Assembly (NCBI RefSeq): GCF_028622875.1
Contig: NZ_CP117709.1
Location: 5,521,001-5,585,000, forward strand
Length of the DNA: 64,000 bases
Origin: Streptomyces sp. MMBL 11-1
GTDB lineage: Bacteria > Actinomycetota > Actinomycetes > Streptomycetales > Streptomycetaceae
Direction: 5' to 3'
The notes beneath the pieces are model-generated. The model was not told the origin of the DNA, did not search any database, and saw only the letters and a list, made by a program, of their open reading frames with translations. Numbering within the stretch: position 1 is the stretch's first letter; each line of letters starts with the position of its first letter. Made by a program: the position numbers and the translations under genes. Positions 15,777 through 24,909 of this stretch are shown piece by piece.

Positions 15777-17255
15777 TTACGCCTGGACGGGCTCCCCTTC
15801 CGGCTCGCCCTCCTCCTCGGTGTACTCCGAGTCCGCCGCCCCCGAGCCCGCGGCCCCCGTGTCCACCGTCTCCGTGTCTTCCGTCTCCGTGCCTTCCGAG
15901 AGGAACCCCGGCAGCCACGCTTCGAGCTCGTCGCGCAGCCGGACCGTCGCGCCGAGCTGGCTCAGTACCCCGATCGTGCTGAGCGTGACCCGGTGTATGA
16001 GGACATAGGACGGGGGGAGATTCAGCTGCTTGCCGAGCTGATGGGCGGGGGAGCGCGGATCGGCTATCCGGGCCGCCTGTTCACGGATCCAGCCCCGGCT
16101 GAAGGTGAACTCCTCCACCCGCGTGGGCTCGATGATCGGGAGCAGGTAGTCGAGCACCGCGTCCGGGTCCAGTTCGATCGACTCCTTCACGAAGCCCTCT
16201 TCGCGCAGCAGCCCGTACACCCTCGCCGCGTCGCCCTCCAGCGTCAGCCGCAGGCAGTCGCCGATGTTCCGCGGCAGGCCGCCCGGCAGCCGGTCGACCG
16301 TGCCGAAGTCCAGCACTCCCAGCCGCCACGACCCGACCGGACCGCCGTCCCCCTCCGTATGCCCCGCGTCCTGCGCCGCCGGGGGCAGCAGCCGGAAGTT
16401 GCCCGGATGCGGGTCGGCGTGCAGCAGCCCGGTGCGTGCCGGGCCGGAGAAGAGGAAGCGGGCCAGCAACTGCCCCGCGCGGTCCCGCTGTTCCGTCGTC
16501 CCCTCCGCGATGACCTCGGACAGCGGGATCCCGTCGATCCACTCCGTCACCAGCACCTGGTCGGACTGGTGCACCACCTGAGGGATCACCACATCCGGGT
16601 CGTCCTCGAACTCCGCCGCGTGCTCCTGTTGGGCCCGCGCCTCCAGCTCGTAGTCCAACTCCTCCGCTACCCGGTCCCGCAACTCCTTGATCAGCGGTTT
16701 GACGTCCATCCCCGGGACCAGCGGGCCGAGCAGCCGGGCGAAACGGCTGAGTTGGGCGAGGTCGGAGAGCAATGCCTCGCCCGCGCCGGGGTACTGCACC
16801 TTCACGGCGACCTCGCGGCCGTCGTGCCACACCGCCCGGTGCACCTGCCCGATCGAGGCGGCAGCCGCCGGCGTGTCCTCGAACTCCAGGAAGAAGTCCC
16901 GCCAGTCCTCCCCGATCCGTGTTGCGAGAACCCCGTGGACCGTGCGCGCGGGCAGCGGCGGCGCGGCCTCCTGGAGCTTGGTCAGCGCGGCCCGGTAGGG
17001 TCCGGCGACCTCCTCGGGCAGAGCCGACTCGAAGACGGAGAGGGCCTGGCCCAGCTTCATGGCCCCGCCCTTCAGCTCGCCCAGGGTCTTGAACAGCTGG
17101 TCCGCCGTGCGCTGCTGCACCTCGCGGGCGACCAGCTCGGCCGACTTGCCGCCGATCCGCTTGCCCAGCCCCCATGTGGCACGGCCGGCGAAGCCGAGCG
17201 GAAGCGCGGCCAGCTTGGCCGTACGCGTAACCGCCTTCCGGGGAAGATCAGACAT
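15777..17255 (-). CDS. ABC1/AarF/UbiB-family atypical kinase
   Basis: 492 residues. ABC1 family features: KxGQ segment GGAMKLGQALS near residue 72, Ala-rich nucleotide loop AAAASIGQVHRA near 140, catalytic Lys in VAVKVQYPG, LLHADPHPGNF and the metal-binding DFG in VLDFGTVDRLPGG. The last 40 residues are an acidic Glu/Thr tail. Family members support isoprenoid-quinone or lipid metabolism; the exact substrate is unknown. Rv3197 occupies the same position next to whiB7. No membrane helix is obvious. The ATG start at 17255 has GGAGGGG upstream. Confidence 0.88.
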   Translation of the reverse strand: MSDLPRKAVTRTAKLAALPLGFAGRATWGLGKRIGGKSAELVAREVQQRTADQLFKTLGELKGGAMKLGQALSVFESALPEEVAGPYRAALTKLQEAAPPLPARTVHGVLATRIGEDWRDFFLEFEDTPAAAASIGQVHRAVWHDGREVAVKVQYPGAGEALLSDLAQLSRFARLLGPLVPGMDVKPLIKELRDRVAEELDYELEARAQQEHAAEFEDDPDVVIPQVVHQSDQVLVTEWIDGIPLSEVIAEGTTEQRDRAGQLLARFLFSGPARTGLLHADPHPGNFRLLPPAAQDAGHTEGDGGPVGSWRLGVLDFGTVDRLPGGLPRNIGDCLRLTLEGDAARVYGLLREEGFVKESIELDPDAVLDYLLPIIEPTRVEEFTFSRGWIREQAARIADPRSPAHQLGKQLNLPPSYVLIHRVTLSTIGVLSQLGATVRLRDELEAWLPGFLSEGTETEDTETVDTGAAGSGAADSEYTEEEGEPEGEPVQA

Positions 17256-17320
17256 GTGCCCCTCCAGTTCCCAGACTGCCGTGCCGCTCGTGCCTCCGGG
17301 ATTTCTCCGGCGTACGGCGG

Positions 17321-18481
17321 TCACCCCGCCATTGTGTCCTGCGCCGGAAGAGCACCGGAGGGCCGTTCCCTCATAGTGCTCCCGGCCGCCCCGCAGGAGC
17401 AGTCCGGGTGCGGGCCGATCGGCTCGGAACGCCAGTCCAGCAACGGGAGAGCGGCCTCCCAGCGAGCTCCGGTACTGGCAGGGAGGTCCCCGTCCAGAAA
17501 CGCGAGGGCATGTGCCGCGGCGAGACCGGCGACCGCCGTCGCGAGCCCCAGATCGCAGGCGGGCACCGCTCCCCGCCGCCCGGATCGCCACTGCGCCAGC
17601 ATCCGGGGCCACTGCGGATCCCGGTCCGCACGGTGCAGCTCCAGGCACCCCGCGCAGCCCGTGCCCCCGGGCAGGACGAGAGGCCCGACCACCCCGGTGG
17701 CCTCGATCACTCCGGCGTAGAGGTGAGGAGTGCCCGACGCGATCCAGGGGCCGGCCGTGTCCGCGACGGGTGCGTACACCGCGAGGCCGTCCCGGGGCGC
17801 GACGACGATCAGGGACAGGACGGGCTGTCCGGCGCTCCCCGGCAGGCCGGCCTCCGCTCCGTCCGCCGTCGCTCGCCGGGGAGCCGGTCCCGGTGCGGAC
17901 CGGCGGACGAGTCGGCGGGCCGCCACGTCGCGCCGTTCCCCCACGGCTGCCGGGGGGAGCCCCGCGGGCGCCACGTCCCAGGGCTCGGCCCGGCCCCCGT
18001 CGAGCACTTCCACATGCCCCACCCCCGCACCCGAGAGCACCGAGGCGATGGACGCCCCGACCCGGCCGGCTCCCCGTACCTGGACCCGCATCGCCCGCCG
18101 GGCCGCCATCCGGCGCGTGCCGCCCCCCGGCTCGGGGCGGACGACCGACAGGGAGGCCACATCGGGGCGCTGGCGGTCCATCACCTCGGCGCGACGACAC
18201 AGGACATCGGAACCCGGACCGGCCGACCTCGGGTCGTCCAGGAGCCCAGCCTCCGCCAACCGGGTCAGCAGGGTGTCCACCTGATGTTCCGACAGGTCCA
18301 GAGCGCGGGCCTCCTCGTGCAGGAGCCGCAGCCCGCGCGTGCCGTCGAGCAGTTCCAGAAAGCTCCCCGTGGCGAGGTCCACCGGTCCGAGCGCCACAGC
18401 ATGTGCGGGTGTCACACCGAATTGCACGGTGTTCCGTCCGCGCCAGGCGCGACGCAGTGCGGGCTTCAGCATCGGATACAT
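17321..18481 (-). CDS. Orphan ThiF/E1-like protein with PqqD/RRE-like N-terminus
   Basis: 386 residues; ATG 18481 is preceded by GGGGGAG. The N-terminal ~95 residues (beginning MYPMLKPALRRAWRGRNTVQ) look like a small winged helix of the kind that binds RiPP leader peptides. A Rossmann E1 fold follows with VRGAGRVGASIASVLSGAG near 137 and VLDGG. The E1 adenylation signature (SNLxRQ) is not evident, so catalysis is doubtful. CAGC near 275 and CSCG near 360 form a likely zinc site. It resembles leader-binding 'ocin-ThiF'/cyclodehydratase partner proteins, but no precursor, YcaO or dehydrogenase is nearby. It lies upstream of the ABC1 kinase on the same strand and divergent from the metallopeptidase. 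Function is unknown. Confidence 0.7.
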   Translation of the reverse strand: MYPMLKPALRRAWRGRNTVQFGVTPAHAVALGPVDLATGSFLELLDGTRGLRLLHEEARALDLSEHQVDTLLTRLAEAGLLDDPRSAGPGSDVLCRRAEVMDRQRPDVASLSVVRPEPGGGTRRMAARRAMRVQVRGAGRVGASIASVLSGAGVGHVEVLDGGRAEPWDVAPAGLPPAAVGERRDVAARRLVRRSAPGPAPRRATADGAEAGLPGSAGQPVLSLIVVAPRDGLAVYAPVADTAGPWIASGTPHLYAGVIEATGVVGPLVLPGGTGCAGCLELHRADRDPQWPRMLAQWRSGRRGAVPACDLGLATAVAGLAAAHALAFLDGDLPASTGARWEAALPLLDWRSEPIGPHPDCSCGAAGSTMRERPSGALPAQDTMAG

Positions 18482-18740
18482 GATTTCTCCCCCGAGCGGT
18501 GTGGCGGGCACAGGTGTGCTCGCAGACCGGTTGATCCACGGGTCTTTCCGCAGGACCTCCGCCAGAATGCGGGGCCGCGCCGAACCGTGCCCGGAGTTGT
18601 CCACAGGTACCGGCCATCGATCATTCAAGCCCTTGATCGTTCAATCCTGTGGTCGTTCATATGCTGCATGCCGTGTGTGAATCGCCGCGGGAGCGTTCCC
18701 GGGCGGGACTTCCCCCACCGACAGCGGGTAACGTCGTGGC
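18482..18740. other. Divergent intergenic region
   Basis: 259 bp between the ThiF-like gene and the metallopeptidase gene. It contains related words CGATCATTCAA, GATCGTTCAA and GGTCGTTCAT (18617-18660), a possible direct-repeat regulator site. No gene is seen. Confidence 0.4.
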
Positions 18741-19364
18741 GTGCCCGCCGACCCGTCGCCCGGCTTCGCCGGGGAGCCCCCCGCGCCCAGCGCCGGAAGC
18801 CATCAGCGCAGCGCGGCAGCCCATCCGGCCCGCGCTTCGGCGACGAGCGCGGTCGAGGTCCGCCGGAGCACCCGACGCAGGAAGTCGGTCTCCGCGTACC
18901 GGGAGGGCGACCGCACGATCGTGCTCATCCCGGCCCGGATGTCGGAGGCGGAGGAGCGGCGCTGGGTGGGGGTGATGCTGGACAGGCTCGCCGCCCAGGA
19001 GAGCAAGCGCGTCCTGGGCGACACTGAACTCGCGGAGCGTGCCGGGCGCTTGTCCGCCCAGTATTTCGACGGTCGCGCCCGGCCCGTCTCGGTGCGCTGG
19101 GTGACCAACCAGAACACCCGCTGGGGCTCCTGCACGCCTGCCGAGGGCAGCATCAGGCTCTCGCACCGGCTGCAGGGCATGCCGGAGTACGTGGTCGACT
19201 ACGTACTCCTCCACGAGCTGGCACATCTGCTCGTTCCCGGACACGGTCCGCGGTTCTGGCGGCTGCTGGAGGCGTACCCGCGCACCGAGCGCGCCCGTGG
19301 GTATCTGGAGGGTGTCGTGGCTGCCGACCGGCTGCCCCACCTGCCCGCCGCCCGCGAGGAGTGA
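18741..19364 (+). CDS. YgjP/WLM-type (DUF45) zinc metallopeptidase
   Basis: 207 residues from GTG 18741. The catalytic motif HELAHLLVPGHGPRFW supplies HExxH and the third His; NTRWGSC upstream is the hallmark of YgjP-like M48-related peptidases. The first ~45 residues are Pro/Ala-rich and could be shortened by a later start. No signal peptide or membrane helix, so a cytosolic enzyme. Substrate is unknown. It is transcribed divergently from the ThiF-like protein, a pairing worth testing because TldD/PmbA- or M48-type peptidases sometimes mature E1-modified peptides. Confidence 0.82.
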   Translation: MPADPSPGFAGEPPAPSAGSHQRSAAAHPARASATSAVEVRRSTRRRKSVSAYREGDRTIVLIPARMSEAEERRWVGVMLDRLAAQESKRVLGDTELAERAGRLSAQYFDGRARPVSVRWVTNQNTRWGSCTPAEGSIRLSHRLQGMPEYVVDYVLLHELAHLLVPGHGPRFWRLLEAYPRTERARGYLEGVVAADRLPHLPAAREE

Positions 19365-19484
19365 CCGGGGCCGGGCGCGTGCGCCGATTCTGTACCGGGT
19401 GTGTACCGGCTTGGCCCGATGTCGTCGTTTGCGGTTAGCCTGACGCGACGCATTTACCTTCGGGATGGGGGACGGTCGTTACGC

Positions 19485-21164
19485 ATGGCCAGGGAATTCC
19501 AACGCGGCCACAAGGCCAAGATCAGTGATCTCACGCCAGGGACGGATCTGTACGTAGGTGTGCAGATCGCGGCCCCGGGGCTGACTTTCGACATCAGCTG
19601 CTTCGGCCTCGACGCCCATGAGCAGCTCTCCGACGACCGGTACTTCATCTTCTTCAACCAGCCGAAATCGCCCGAGGAGTCCATCCAGCTCCTCGGCGCC
19701 CAGTCCGGTGACACCGAGTCCTTCCGCGTCACGCTCGACCGCGTTCCGGCAGCCATCCAGAAGCTCTCCTTCACCGCGACGCTCGACGGTCCCGGCCAGA
19801 TGTCCCAGATCGGCCCGGGATACATCCGCATCGTCGCGGGCGGCGAGGAAGTGGTGAGGTACTCCTTCACCGGGTCGGAGTTCACCACCGAGCGCGCCGT
19901 GATGCTCGGCGACTTCTACCTGAAGGACGTCTGGCGCTTCGCCGCCGTCGGCCAGGGCTTCGACGGTGGTCTCGACGCGCTCCTGAAGAACTTCGGCGGC
20001 GAGGTCGCCGAGGAAGAGGCGCCGGCCGCCGCCGCACCGGCCGCCGTGCCGGGCTTCGCCCCGCCGGCCCAGGCCGCCGCGCCCCCGGCCTTCGGTGCGC
20101 CGCCCGCGCCCCAGGCCCCGCAGCCCGCTCCGTCCTTCGGAGCCCCGCCCGCGCCCACGCCGCCGCCCGCACCGCAGCAGCCGGTGCACGCGGCGCCGAC
20201 GATCGCGTCCCCCCTTGCTCCCCAGATGCCCCAGGCCCCCGTGGCTCCCCAGGCCCCGGTGGCTCCGCAGGCACCCCAGGCACCCCAGGCCCCTTCCCCG
20301 TACGGCCAGCCGCCGCAGCCGCAGCCGCACCCGTCCCCGTTCGGCCAGGTCCCGGGTCAGGGCGCCCCGCCCGCCGCTCCCTTCGGCCAGCAGGCCCCCG
20401 CTCCCTACGGGCAGCCCGCGCCGGCCCCGTACGGTCAGCAGCCCCCCGTCGGCATGCCGCCGGGTGTCCCGCAGGGCGTGCCCCAGGGAGCGCCGGCCAC
20501 GGGCGCGGGCCTCCAGGCGGCCCTGCAGCCGTACAAGGAGACCGCCACCGGACAGCGCTGGACCCCGCAGAACCAGCAGCTCATGCGGGTCGACCTGACC
20601 ATGGGGGGAGGCGGGGTCCTGGCCCGTCAGGGCAGCATGGTGATGTACCAGGGCAAGGTGGACTTCGGGTACAAGAGTGCCGGGTTCGTCGGCCGTGCTG
20701 TGGGCAACGCCACCGGCCAGGAAATGCAGCTGATGCGCTGTACCGGACGCGGCCAGGTCTTCCTCGCCGAGGAGGGTTCGTACCTGCATCCGATCGAGCT
20801 GCAGGGTGATGCCATCTGCGTCTCCGCCGAGAACGTCCTCGCCTTCGACGAGTCGCTCCAGTACGAGGTCCGCAGGGTCGAAGGGCACGGCATCCCCGGC
20901 GGCGCCCTGTTCACCATGCAGTTCCAGGGCACCGGCACCGTGATCGTGAAGACGCACGGCACCCCGGTCGTCCTGCCGGTCACGCCCACCACGTTCGCCG
21001 ACTGCAACGCGGTGGTCGCCTGGTCGGCCGCCTCCCAGGTGATCGTCTCCAGCCAGGTCCGGCTGCGCCGCAACGCGTACCCCGGACACAGCGGGGAGAC
21101 CGTGAACCTCCAGTTCCGGGGAGCCCCCGGCAACTTCATCGTCGTCCAGCCCTACGAGGTCTGA
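19485..21164 (+). CDS. TerD domain - Pro-rich linker - AIM24 domain protein
   Basis: 559 residues. Residues 1-180 form a TerD calcium-binding domain (DRYFIFFNQPKSP, GDTESFRVTLDRVP, WRFAAVGQGFDGGLDALL). Residues ~185-345 are a Pro/Ala/Gln linker with PQAPVAPQAP and PYGQP repeats. Residues ~355-555 form an AIM24 beta-barrel domain (LARQGSMVMYQGKVDF, FLAEEG, VVLPVTP, FIVVQPYEV). TerD proteins act in stress and membrane-associated systems; AIM24 is named after a mitochondrial biogenesis protein. The fusion links the two folds. ATG 19485 begins the TerD homology. Two further AIM24 genes follow within 20 bp each, forming an operon. Confidence 0.85.
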   Translation: MAREFQRGHKAKISDLTPGTDLYVGVQIAAPGLTFDISCFGLDAHEQLSDDRYFIFFNQPKSPEESIQLLGAQSGDTESFRVTLDRVPAAIQKLSFTATLDGPGQMSQIGPGYIRIVAGGEEVVRYSFTGSEFTTERAVMLGDFYLKDVWRFAAVGQGFDGGLDALLKNFGGEVAEEEAPAAAAPAAVPGFAPPAQAAAPPAFGAPPAPQAPQPAPSFGAPPAPTPPPAPQQPVHAAPTIASPLAPQMPQAPVAPQAPVAPQAPQAPQAPSPYGQPPQPQPHPSPFGQVPGQGAPPAAPFGQQAPAPYGQPAPAPYGQQPPVGMPPGVPQGVPQGAPATGAGLQAALQPYKETATGQRWTPQNQQLMRVDLTMGGGGVLARQGSMVMYQGKVDFGYKSAGFVGRAVGNATGQEMQLMRCTGRGQVFLAEEGSYLHPIELQGDAICVSAENVLAFDESLQYEVRRVEGHGIPGGALFTMQFQGTGTVIVKTHGTPVVLPVTPTTFADCNAVVAWSAASQVIVSSQVRLRRNAYPGHSGETVNLQFRGAPGNFIVVQPYEV

Positions 21165-21175
21165 GGGAGCCCGTC

Positions 21176-21856
21176 ATGAATCAGCAACTCGCGGGCTTCG
21201 CCCCGACCCCGGTCACGGCCCGTATGGAGAACCACGGCAAGACCATGCTCAAGGTCGCCATGGCCTCCGGGCAGGACCTCTTCGCGCGCACCGGCTCGAT
21301 GGTGGCGTACGAGGGCTTCATCCAGTACGAGCCCAACCCGCCCGCCGCCCGTCAGATCGCCTCCCAGTGGATCACCGGCGAGGGCGCACCCGTCATGAAG
21401 TGCTCCGGCGACGGACTGCTCTACCTCGCCGACTACGGCGCCGACGTGGTCGTCGTCAACCTCAACAACGACTCGATCTCCGTCAACGGCACCAACCTCC
21501 TCGCCTTCGACGCCCACCTCACCTGGGGCGTCGAGAAGGTCAAGGGGCTCGCCAAGTTCGCCGGACAGGGCCTGTGGAACGTCGTCGTCCAGGGCACCGG
21601 GTGGGTCGCCATCACCTCGCGCGGCACCCCGATCGTCGTCGACTGCGGACGCGGCGAGGACGAGACGTACGTCGACCCGGACGCGCTCGTCGCCTGGTCC
21701 CCGAACCTCAAGGTGAAGGGCAAGCGGAGCTTCAAGGCCGGCTCGCTGATCGGCCGCGGCAGCGGCGAGGCGTACCAGATGGGCTTCTCCGGCCAGGGCA
21801 TCGTCGTCGTCCAGCCGAGCGAGGACAGCACGGACCGTCTGCGGATCCGGAACTGA
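21176..21856 (+). CDS. AIM24-family protein
   Basis: 226 residues, one AIM24 domain (ARTGSMVAYEGFIQYEP, SGDGLLYLADYGADVVVVNL, GIVVVQPSED at the end). No signal peptide or membrane helix. Starts 11 nt after the TerD-AIM24 stop with GAGGGAG upstream, so it is translated from the same mRNA. Paralogous to the flanking two genes. AIM24 domains have the fold of tryptophan-RNA-binding attenuation protein-like beta barrels; the bacterial role is not established. Confidence 0.85.
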   Translation: MNQQLAGFAPTPVTARMENHGKTMLKVAMASGQDLFARTGSMVAYEGFIQYEPNPPAARQIASQWITGEGAPVMKCSGDGLLYLADYGADVVVVNLNNDSISVNGTNLLAFDAHLTWGVEKVKGLAKFAGQGLWNVVVQGTGWVAITSRGTPIVVDCGRGEDETYVDPDALVAWSPNLKVKGKRSFKAGSLIGRGSGEAYQMGFSGQGIVVVQPSEDSTDRLRIRN

Positions 21857-21875
21857 CGGGGAGGGAGAACACATC

Positions 21876-22631
21876 ATGCAGAGTCCGCTTTTCAGCCACA
21901 CCGAGCAGCAGACCCAGGACCGCTACGCGATCCAGAACCCGCAGCTCCTGCGGGTCTCGCTGACCGGCCACGACGACGTCCTCGCCCGCAAGGGCGCGAT
22001 GGTCGCCTACCAGGGCCTGATGGACTTCGACGGGGAATACCAGTCCCAGGGCCAGCGCCGCGCCCGCGCGAACACCGGCGAGGGCCTCGACCTGATGCGC
22101 GTGTCCGGCCAGGGCACCGTCTACCTCGCCAACCTCGCCCAGTACATCCACGTCGTGGACGTCGACCGCGAGGGGATGACCGTGGACAGCTCCTACGTCC
22201 TCGCGCTCGACTCCTCGCTGCACACCGAGGTCATCGCGGTGGACAGCCAGTACGGGATCTCCGGCAGCGGCAAGTACCAGCTCAACATCTCCGGCTCGGG
22301 CAAGGTCGCCCTCATGACCTCGGGCCGGCCCCTGATGATGCAGGTCACGCCCGAGAAGTACGTCAACGCCGATGCCGACGCGATCGTCGCCTGGTCCAGC
22401 TCCCTGCGTGTGCAGATGCAGGCCCAGACGCACTCCGCCGGTGTCTTCCGGCGTCGCGGCAACACCGGGGAGGGCTGGGAGCTGAGCTTCCTCGGCCAGG
22501 GCTTCGCCCTGGTCCAGCCGAGCGAGGTCATGCCTCCGCAGAGCGCCCAGATCGGTCAGGGCGCCCGAGCCCAGTTCGGCATGGGCCAGCAGGGCTCCCA
22601 CGGCCAGAACCAGAACAACGCCTGGAACTGA
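21876..22631 (+). CDS. AIM24-family protein
   Basis: 251 residues, third AIM24 domain of the operon (LARKGAMVAYQGLMDFDG, GTVYLANLAQYIHVVDV, FALVQPSEV), with a C-terminal Gln/Gly-rich tail (GMGQQGSHGQNQNN). Starts 19 nt after the preceding stop with GGGGAGGGAG upstream. The three proteins probably form a hetero-oligomeric surface or membrane-associated assembly; this is inference from paralogy and operon structure. Confidence 0.85.
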   Translation: MQSPLFSHTEQQTQDRYAIQNPQLLRVSLTGHDDVLARKGAMVAYQGLMDFDGEYQSQGQRRARANTGEGLDLMRVSGQGTVYLANLAQYIHVVDVDREGMTVDSSYVLALDSSLHTEVIAVDSQYGISGSGKYQLNISGSGKVALMTSGRPLMMQVTPEKYVNADADAIVAWSSSLRVQMQAQTHSAGVFRRRGNTGEGWELSFLGQGFALVQPSEVMPPQSAQIGQGARAQFGMGQQGSHGQNQNNAWN

Positions 22632-22653
22632 CCAGCGCCCATGGAGCACAGCG

Positions 22654-22686
22654 GTAAGGGGCGGCCTCCCGGAGGCCGCCCCTTAC
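22654..22686. terminator. Bidirectional hairpin terminator
   Basis: 15-bp perfect stem GTAAGGGGCGGCCTC/GAGGCCGCCCCTTAC, 3-nt loop, between the convergent AIM24 operon and NUDIX gene. Confidence 0.85.
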
Positions 22687-22710
22687 GCAACTATCCTGCG
22701 ATCCCTGCCG

Positions 22711-23250
22711 CTACAGCCGGGACCGCGCCGCCTTCAGCAGGCGTTCGACGGAGGCGTCGGCCACACCGGGCACGTCCTCGTAGTCGAACCAGCGCAGCTC
22801 CAGGGACTCCTCGCTGATCCGCTCCGCCGCTCCGGCCGGGGCCAGCGCCGCGTACTGCACGTCGAGGTGCCAGTTGCAGGGAGCCGGAATCGGGTGCCGG
22901 TCCAGCCGGACCGGTCCACCGGGCAGCAGGGTGAGCCCCGTGATGCCGGACTCCTCCGTCGCCTCACGGAGCGCCGCCGCCTCCAGGCCGCCGTCCTGCG
23001 GTTCGCAGTGACCGCCCATCTGGAGCCACATCCGGAGCTTGCGGTGCAGGGTCAGCAGAACCTTCCCCCGCACCGGATCGATCACCAGGGCGCTGGCGGT
23101 CAGATGCCCGGCACCGCACGCCTTCCACATGCCGTCGTCGTGTTGGGCCAGGTGGTCCAGATAGGCCTGACGCAGCTCCGCCTGGTCACCGTGCTCGTCC
23201 CCGGGGGCATACCCCTTCAGTACGAGAACGGCGTCGTCGTGCAGGGTCAC
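22711..23250 (-). CDS. NUDIX hydrolase
   Basis: 179 residues. The Nudix box is GHCEPQDGGLEAAALREATEESG (residues ~93-115, matching Gx5Ex7REUxEExGU with a one-residue variation). N-terminal helices include QAYLDHLAQHDDGMWKAC. The GTG start overlaps the stop of the DUF2342 gene (GTGA), implying translational coupling. Substrate cannot be read from sequence; a housecleaning role is plausible. Confidence 0.85.
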   Translation of the reverse strand: MTLHDDAVLVLKGYAPGDEHGDQAELRQAYLDHLAQHDDGMWKACGAGHLTASALVIDPVRGKVLLTLHRKLRMWLQMGGHCEPQDGGLEAAALREATEESGITGLTLLPGGPVRLDRHPIPAPCNWHLDVQYAALAPAGAAERISEESLELRWFDYEDVPGVADASVERLLKAARSRL

Positions 23251-24719
23251 TGGTCGTGGCCACCCTTGCCCTCGTCCTTGCCGTCGCCCTCGTCCCCGCC
23301 GTCGTCCTTGCCCTCGACGGACTTCGGCTTCGGCTCGTCCTCCGCGGGCTTCCGCGAGTCCTTCGCCGCCTCGCCGAGCATCTTGTCCAGCTCGGAGAAG
23401 TCGGCCTGCTCGTGATGGACGAAGCCGTCCGGGTCGTCCAGGTCGTGGGCGGTCGGCAGCATGTCCGGGTGGGACCAGAGCGCGTCCCGGCCCTCCAGAC
23501 CCCGGGCGTCCGTGAGCGATGCCCACAGGCGCGAGGCGTCCCGGAGCCGGCGCGGGCGCAGCTGGAGACCGATGAGCGTGGCGAACGTCTGCTCGGCCGG
23601 TCCACCGGAGGCACGGCGCCTGCGCATCGTCTCGCGCAGCGCGTCGGACGAGGTCAGCCGGGACTTCGCGGCCTCGTGGACCACCGCGTCCACCCAGCCC
23701 TCCACCAGGGCGAGAGCCGTCTCCAGACGGGCCAGGGACGCCTTCTGCTCGGGCGTGTCCTCCGGCTGGAACATGCCCTGCTGAAGGGCGTCCTGCAGCT
23801 GCTCCGGCTGCGAGGGGTCGAACTGGCCGACGACGTCCTCCAGCTTGCTGGTGTCGACCTTGATGCCGCGGGCGTACGCCTCGACGGCGCCGAACAGATG
23901 CGAACGCAGCCACGGCACGTGGGCGAAGAGCCGCTGGTGAGCGGCCTCGCGCAGGGCCAGATACAGCCGCACCTCGTCCTGCGGGACGCTGAGGTCCTTG
24001 CCGAACTTCTCCACGTTCAGCGGAAGCAGCGCGGCCTTGCCCGCCGGTCCCAGCGGCAGCCCGATGTCGGTGGAACCGACCACCTCACCGGCCAGCACGC
24101 CCACGGCCTGCCCGATCTGCTGGCCGAACATGGCGCCGCCCATCGACCGCATCATGCCGATCAGCGGGCCCGCCATGGCCTGCATCTCCTCGGGCAGCAC
24201 ATCGCCCATCGCCAGGCCCACCCGCTCGGCCACCGGGTCGACCAGCTGCTGCCACGCCGGCAGCGAGGCCTCGACCCACTCCGCGCGGCTCCACGCCACG
24301 GTGGAGACCGAACCGGACGGCAGCGACGTCACGCCGTCCAGCCACAGGTCCGCCAGCCGCAGCGCCTCGTCGACCGCCGTGCGCTCGGACGGGCCGACAC
24401 TGGCGTCCTTGGAGCCGTCCGGGGCGCCCTGCGAGACCGTCTGGCGGGCGATCTGCTTGGCCATGTCCCAGTTCACGGGACCGCCCTCGTAGCTCAGCAT
24501 CTGACCGAGCTGCTGGAAGGCGGCGCCGAGATCGTTCGGATTCATCGAGCCGAACATCGCGGCGAACGGGTTGTCCCCGCCCGCTCCCGGCCCGAATCCG
24601 AACGGGCCCCCGGGCCCGCCCGCGCTCTGCCCACCATCGGTGGGGTCCTTCTTCTTGCCCTCGTCGCCGTTCTCCGGCTCCTCCGGCGGAAGGCCGAATC
24701 CGAATGGGGTGTCACTCAC
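23247..24719 (-). CDS. DUF2342 / zincin-like 'zinc-dependent metalloprotease'
   Basis: 490 residues, DUF2342 (Zincin_2) family. Features: Gly/Phe-rich N-terminus (GPFGFGPGAGGDNPFAAMFG), a conserved helical core VEASLPAWQQLVDPVA, and ALREAAHQRLFAHVPWLRSHL, where the HExxH position reads REAAH, so classical zinc catalysis is uncertain. The acidic/Lys-rich C-terminus is disordered. Function is unknown. It matches the position of Rv3195 relative to the YlbL-like and UPF0182 genes, so the linkage is ancient. Confidence 0.82.
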   Translation of the reverse strand: MSDTPFGFGLPPEEPENGDEGKKKDPTDGGQSAGGPGGPFGFGPGAGGDNPFAAMFGSMNPNDLGAAFQQLGQMLSYEGGPVNWDMAKQIARQTVSQGAPDGSKDASVGPSERTAVDEALRLADLWLDGVTSLPSGSVSTVAWSRAEWVEASLPAWQQLVDPVAERVGLAMGDVLPEEMQAMAGPLIGMMRSMGGAMFGQQIGQAVGVLAGEVVGSTDIGLPLGPAGKAALLPLNVEKFGKDLSVPQDEVRLYLALREAAHQRLFAHVPWLRSHLFGAVEAYARGIKVDTSKLEDVVGQFDPSQPEQLQDALQQGMFQPEDTPEQKASLARLETALALVEGWVDAVVHEAAKSRLTSSDALRETMRRRRASGGPAEQTFATLIGLQLRPRRLRDASRLWASLTDARGLEGRDALWSHPDMLPTAHDLDDPDGFVHHEQADFSELDKMLGEAAKDSRKPAEDEPKPKSVEGKDDGGDEGDGKDEGKGGHDQ

Positions 24720-24909
24720 GGGTTTCCTCGGCTCCTAGGGCCGCCGGCTCGAACCGACGGCGACTGCCCGACATCACCATCCAGCGTAGACACCACGCCC
24801 GCTTCGGGCCTCAGTGCTCCGCCGACTCCCGGCCTGCGGCAGGATGGACGCCACCTGGTACGTACGCGTCATTCGGGTACGTACTGAAGACAACCGCTGG
24901 AGACGCCCG

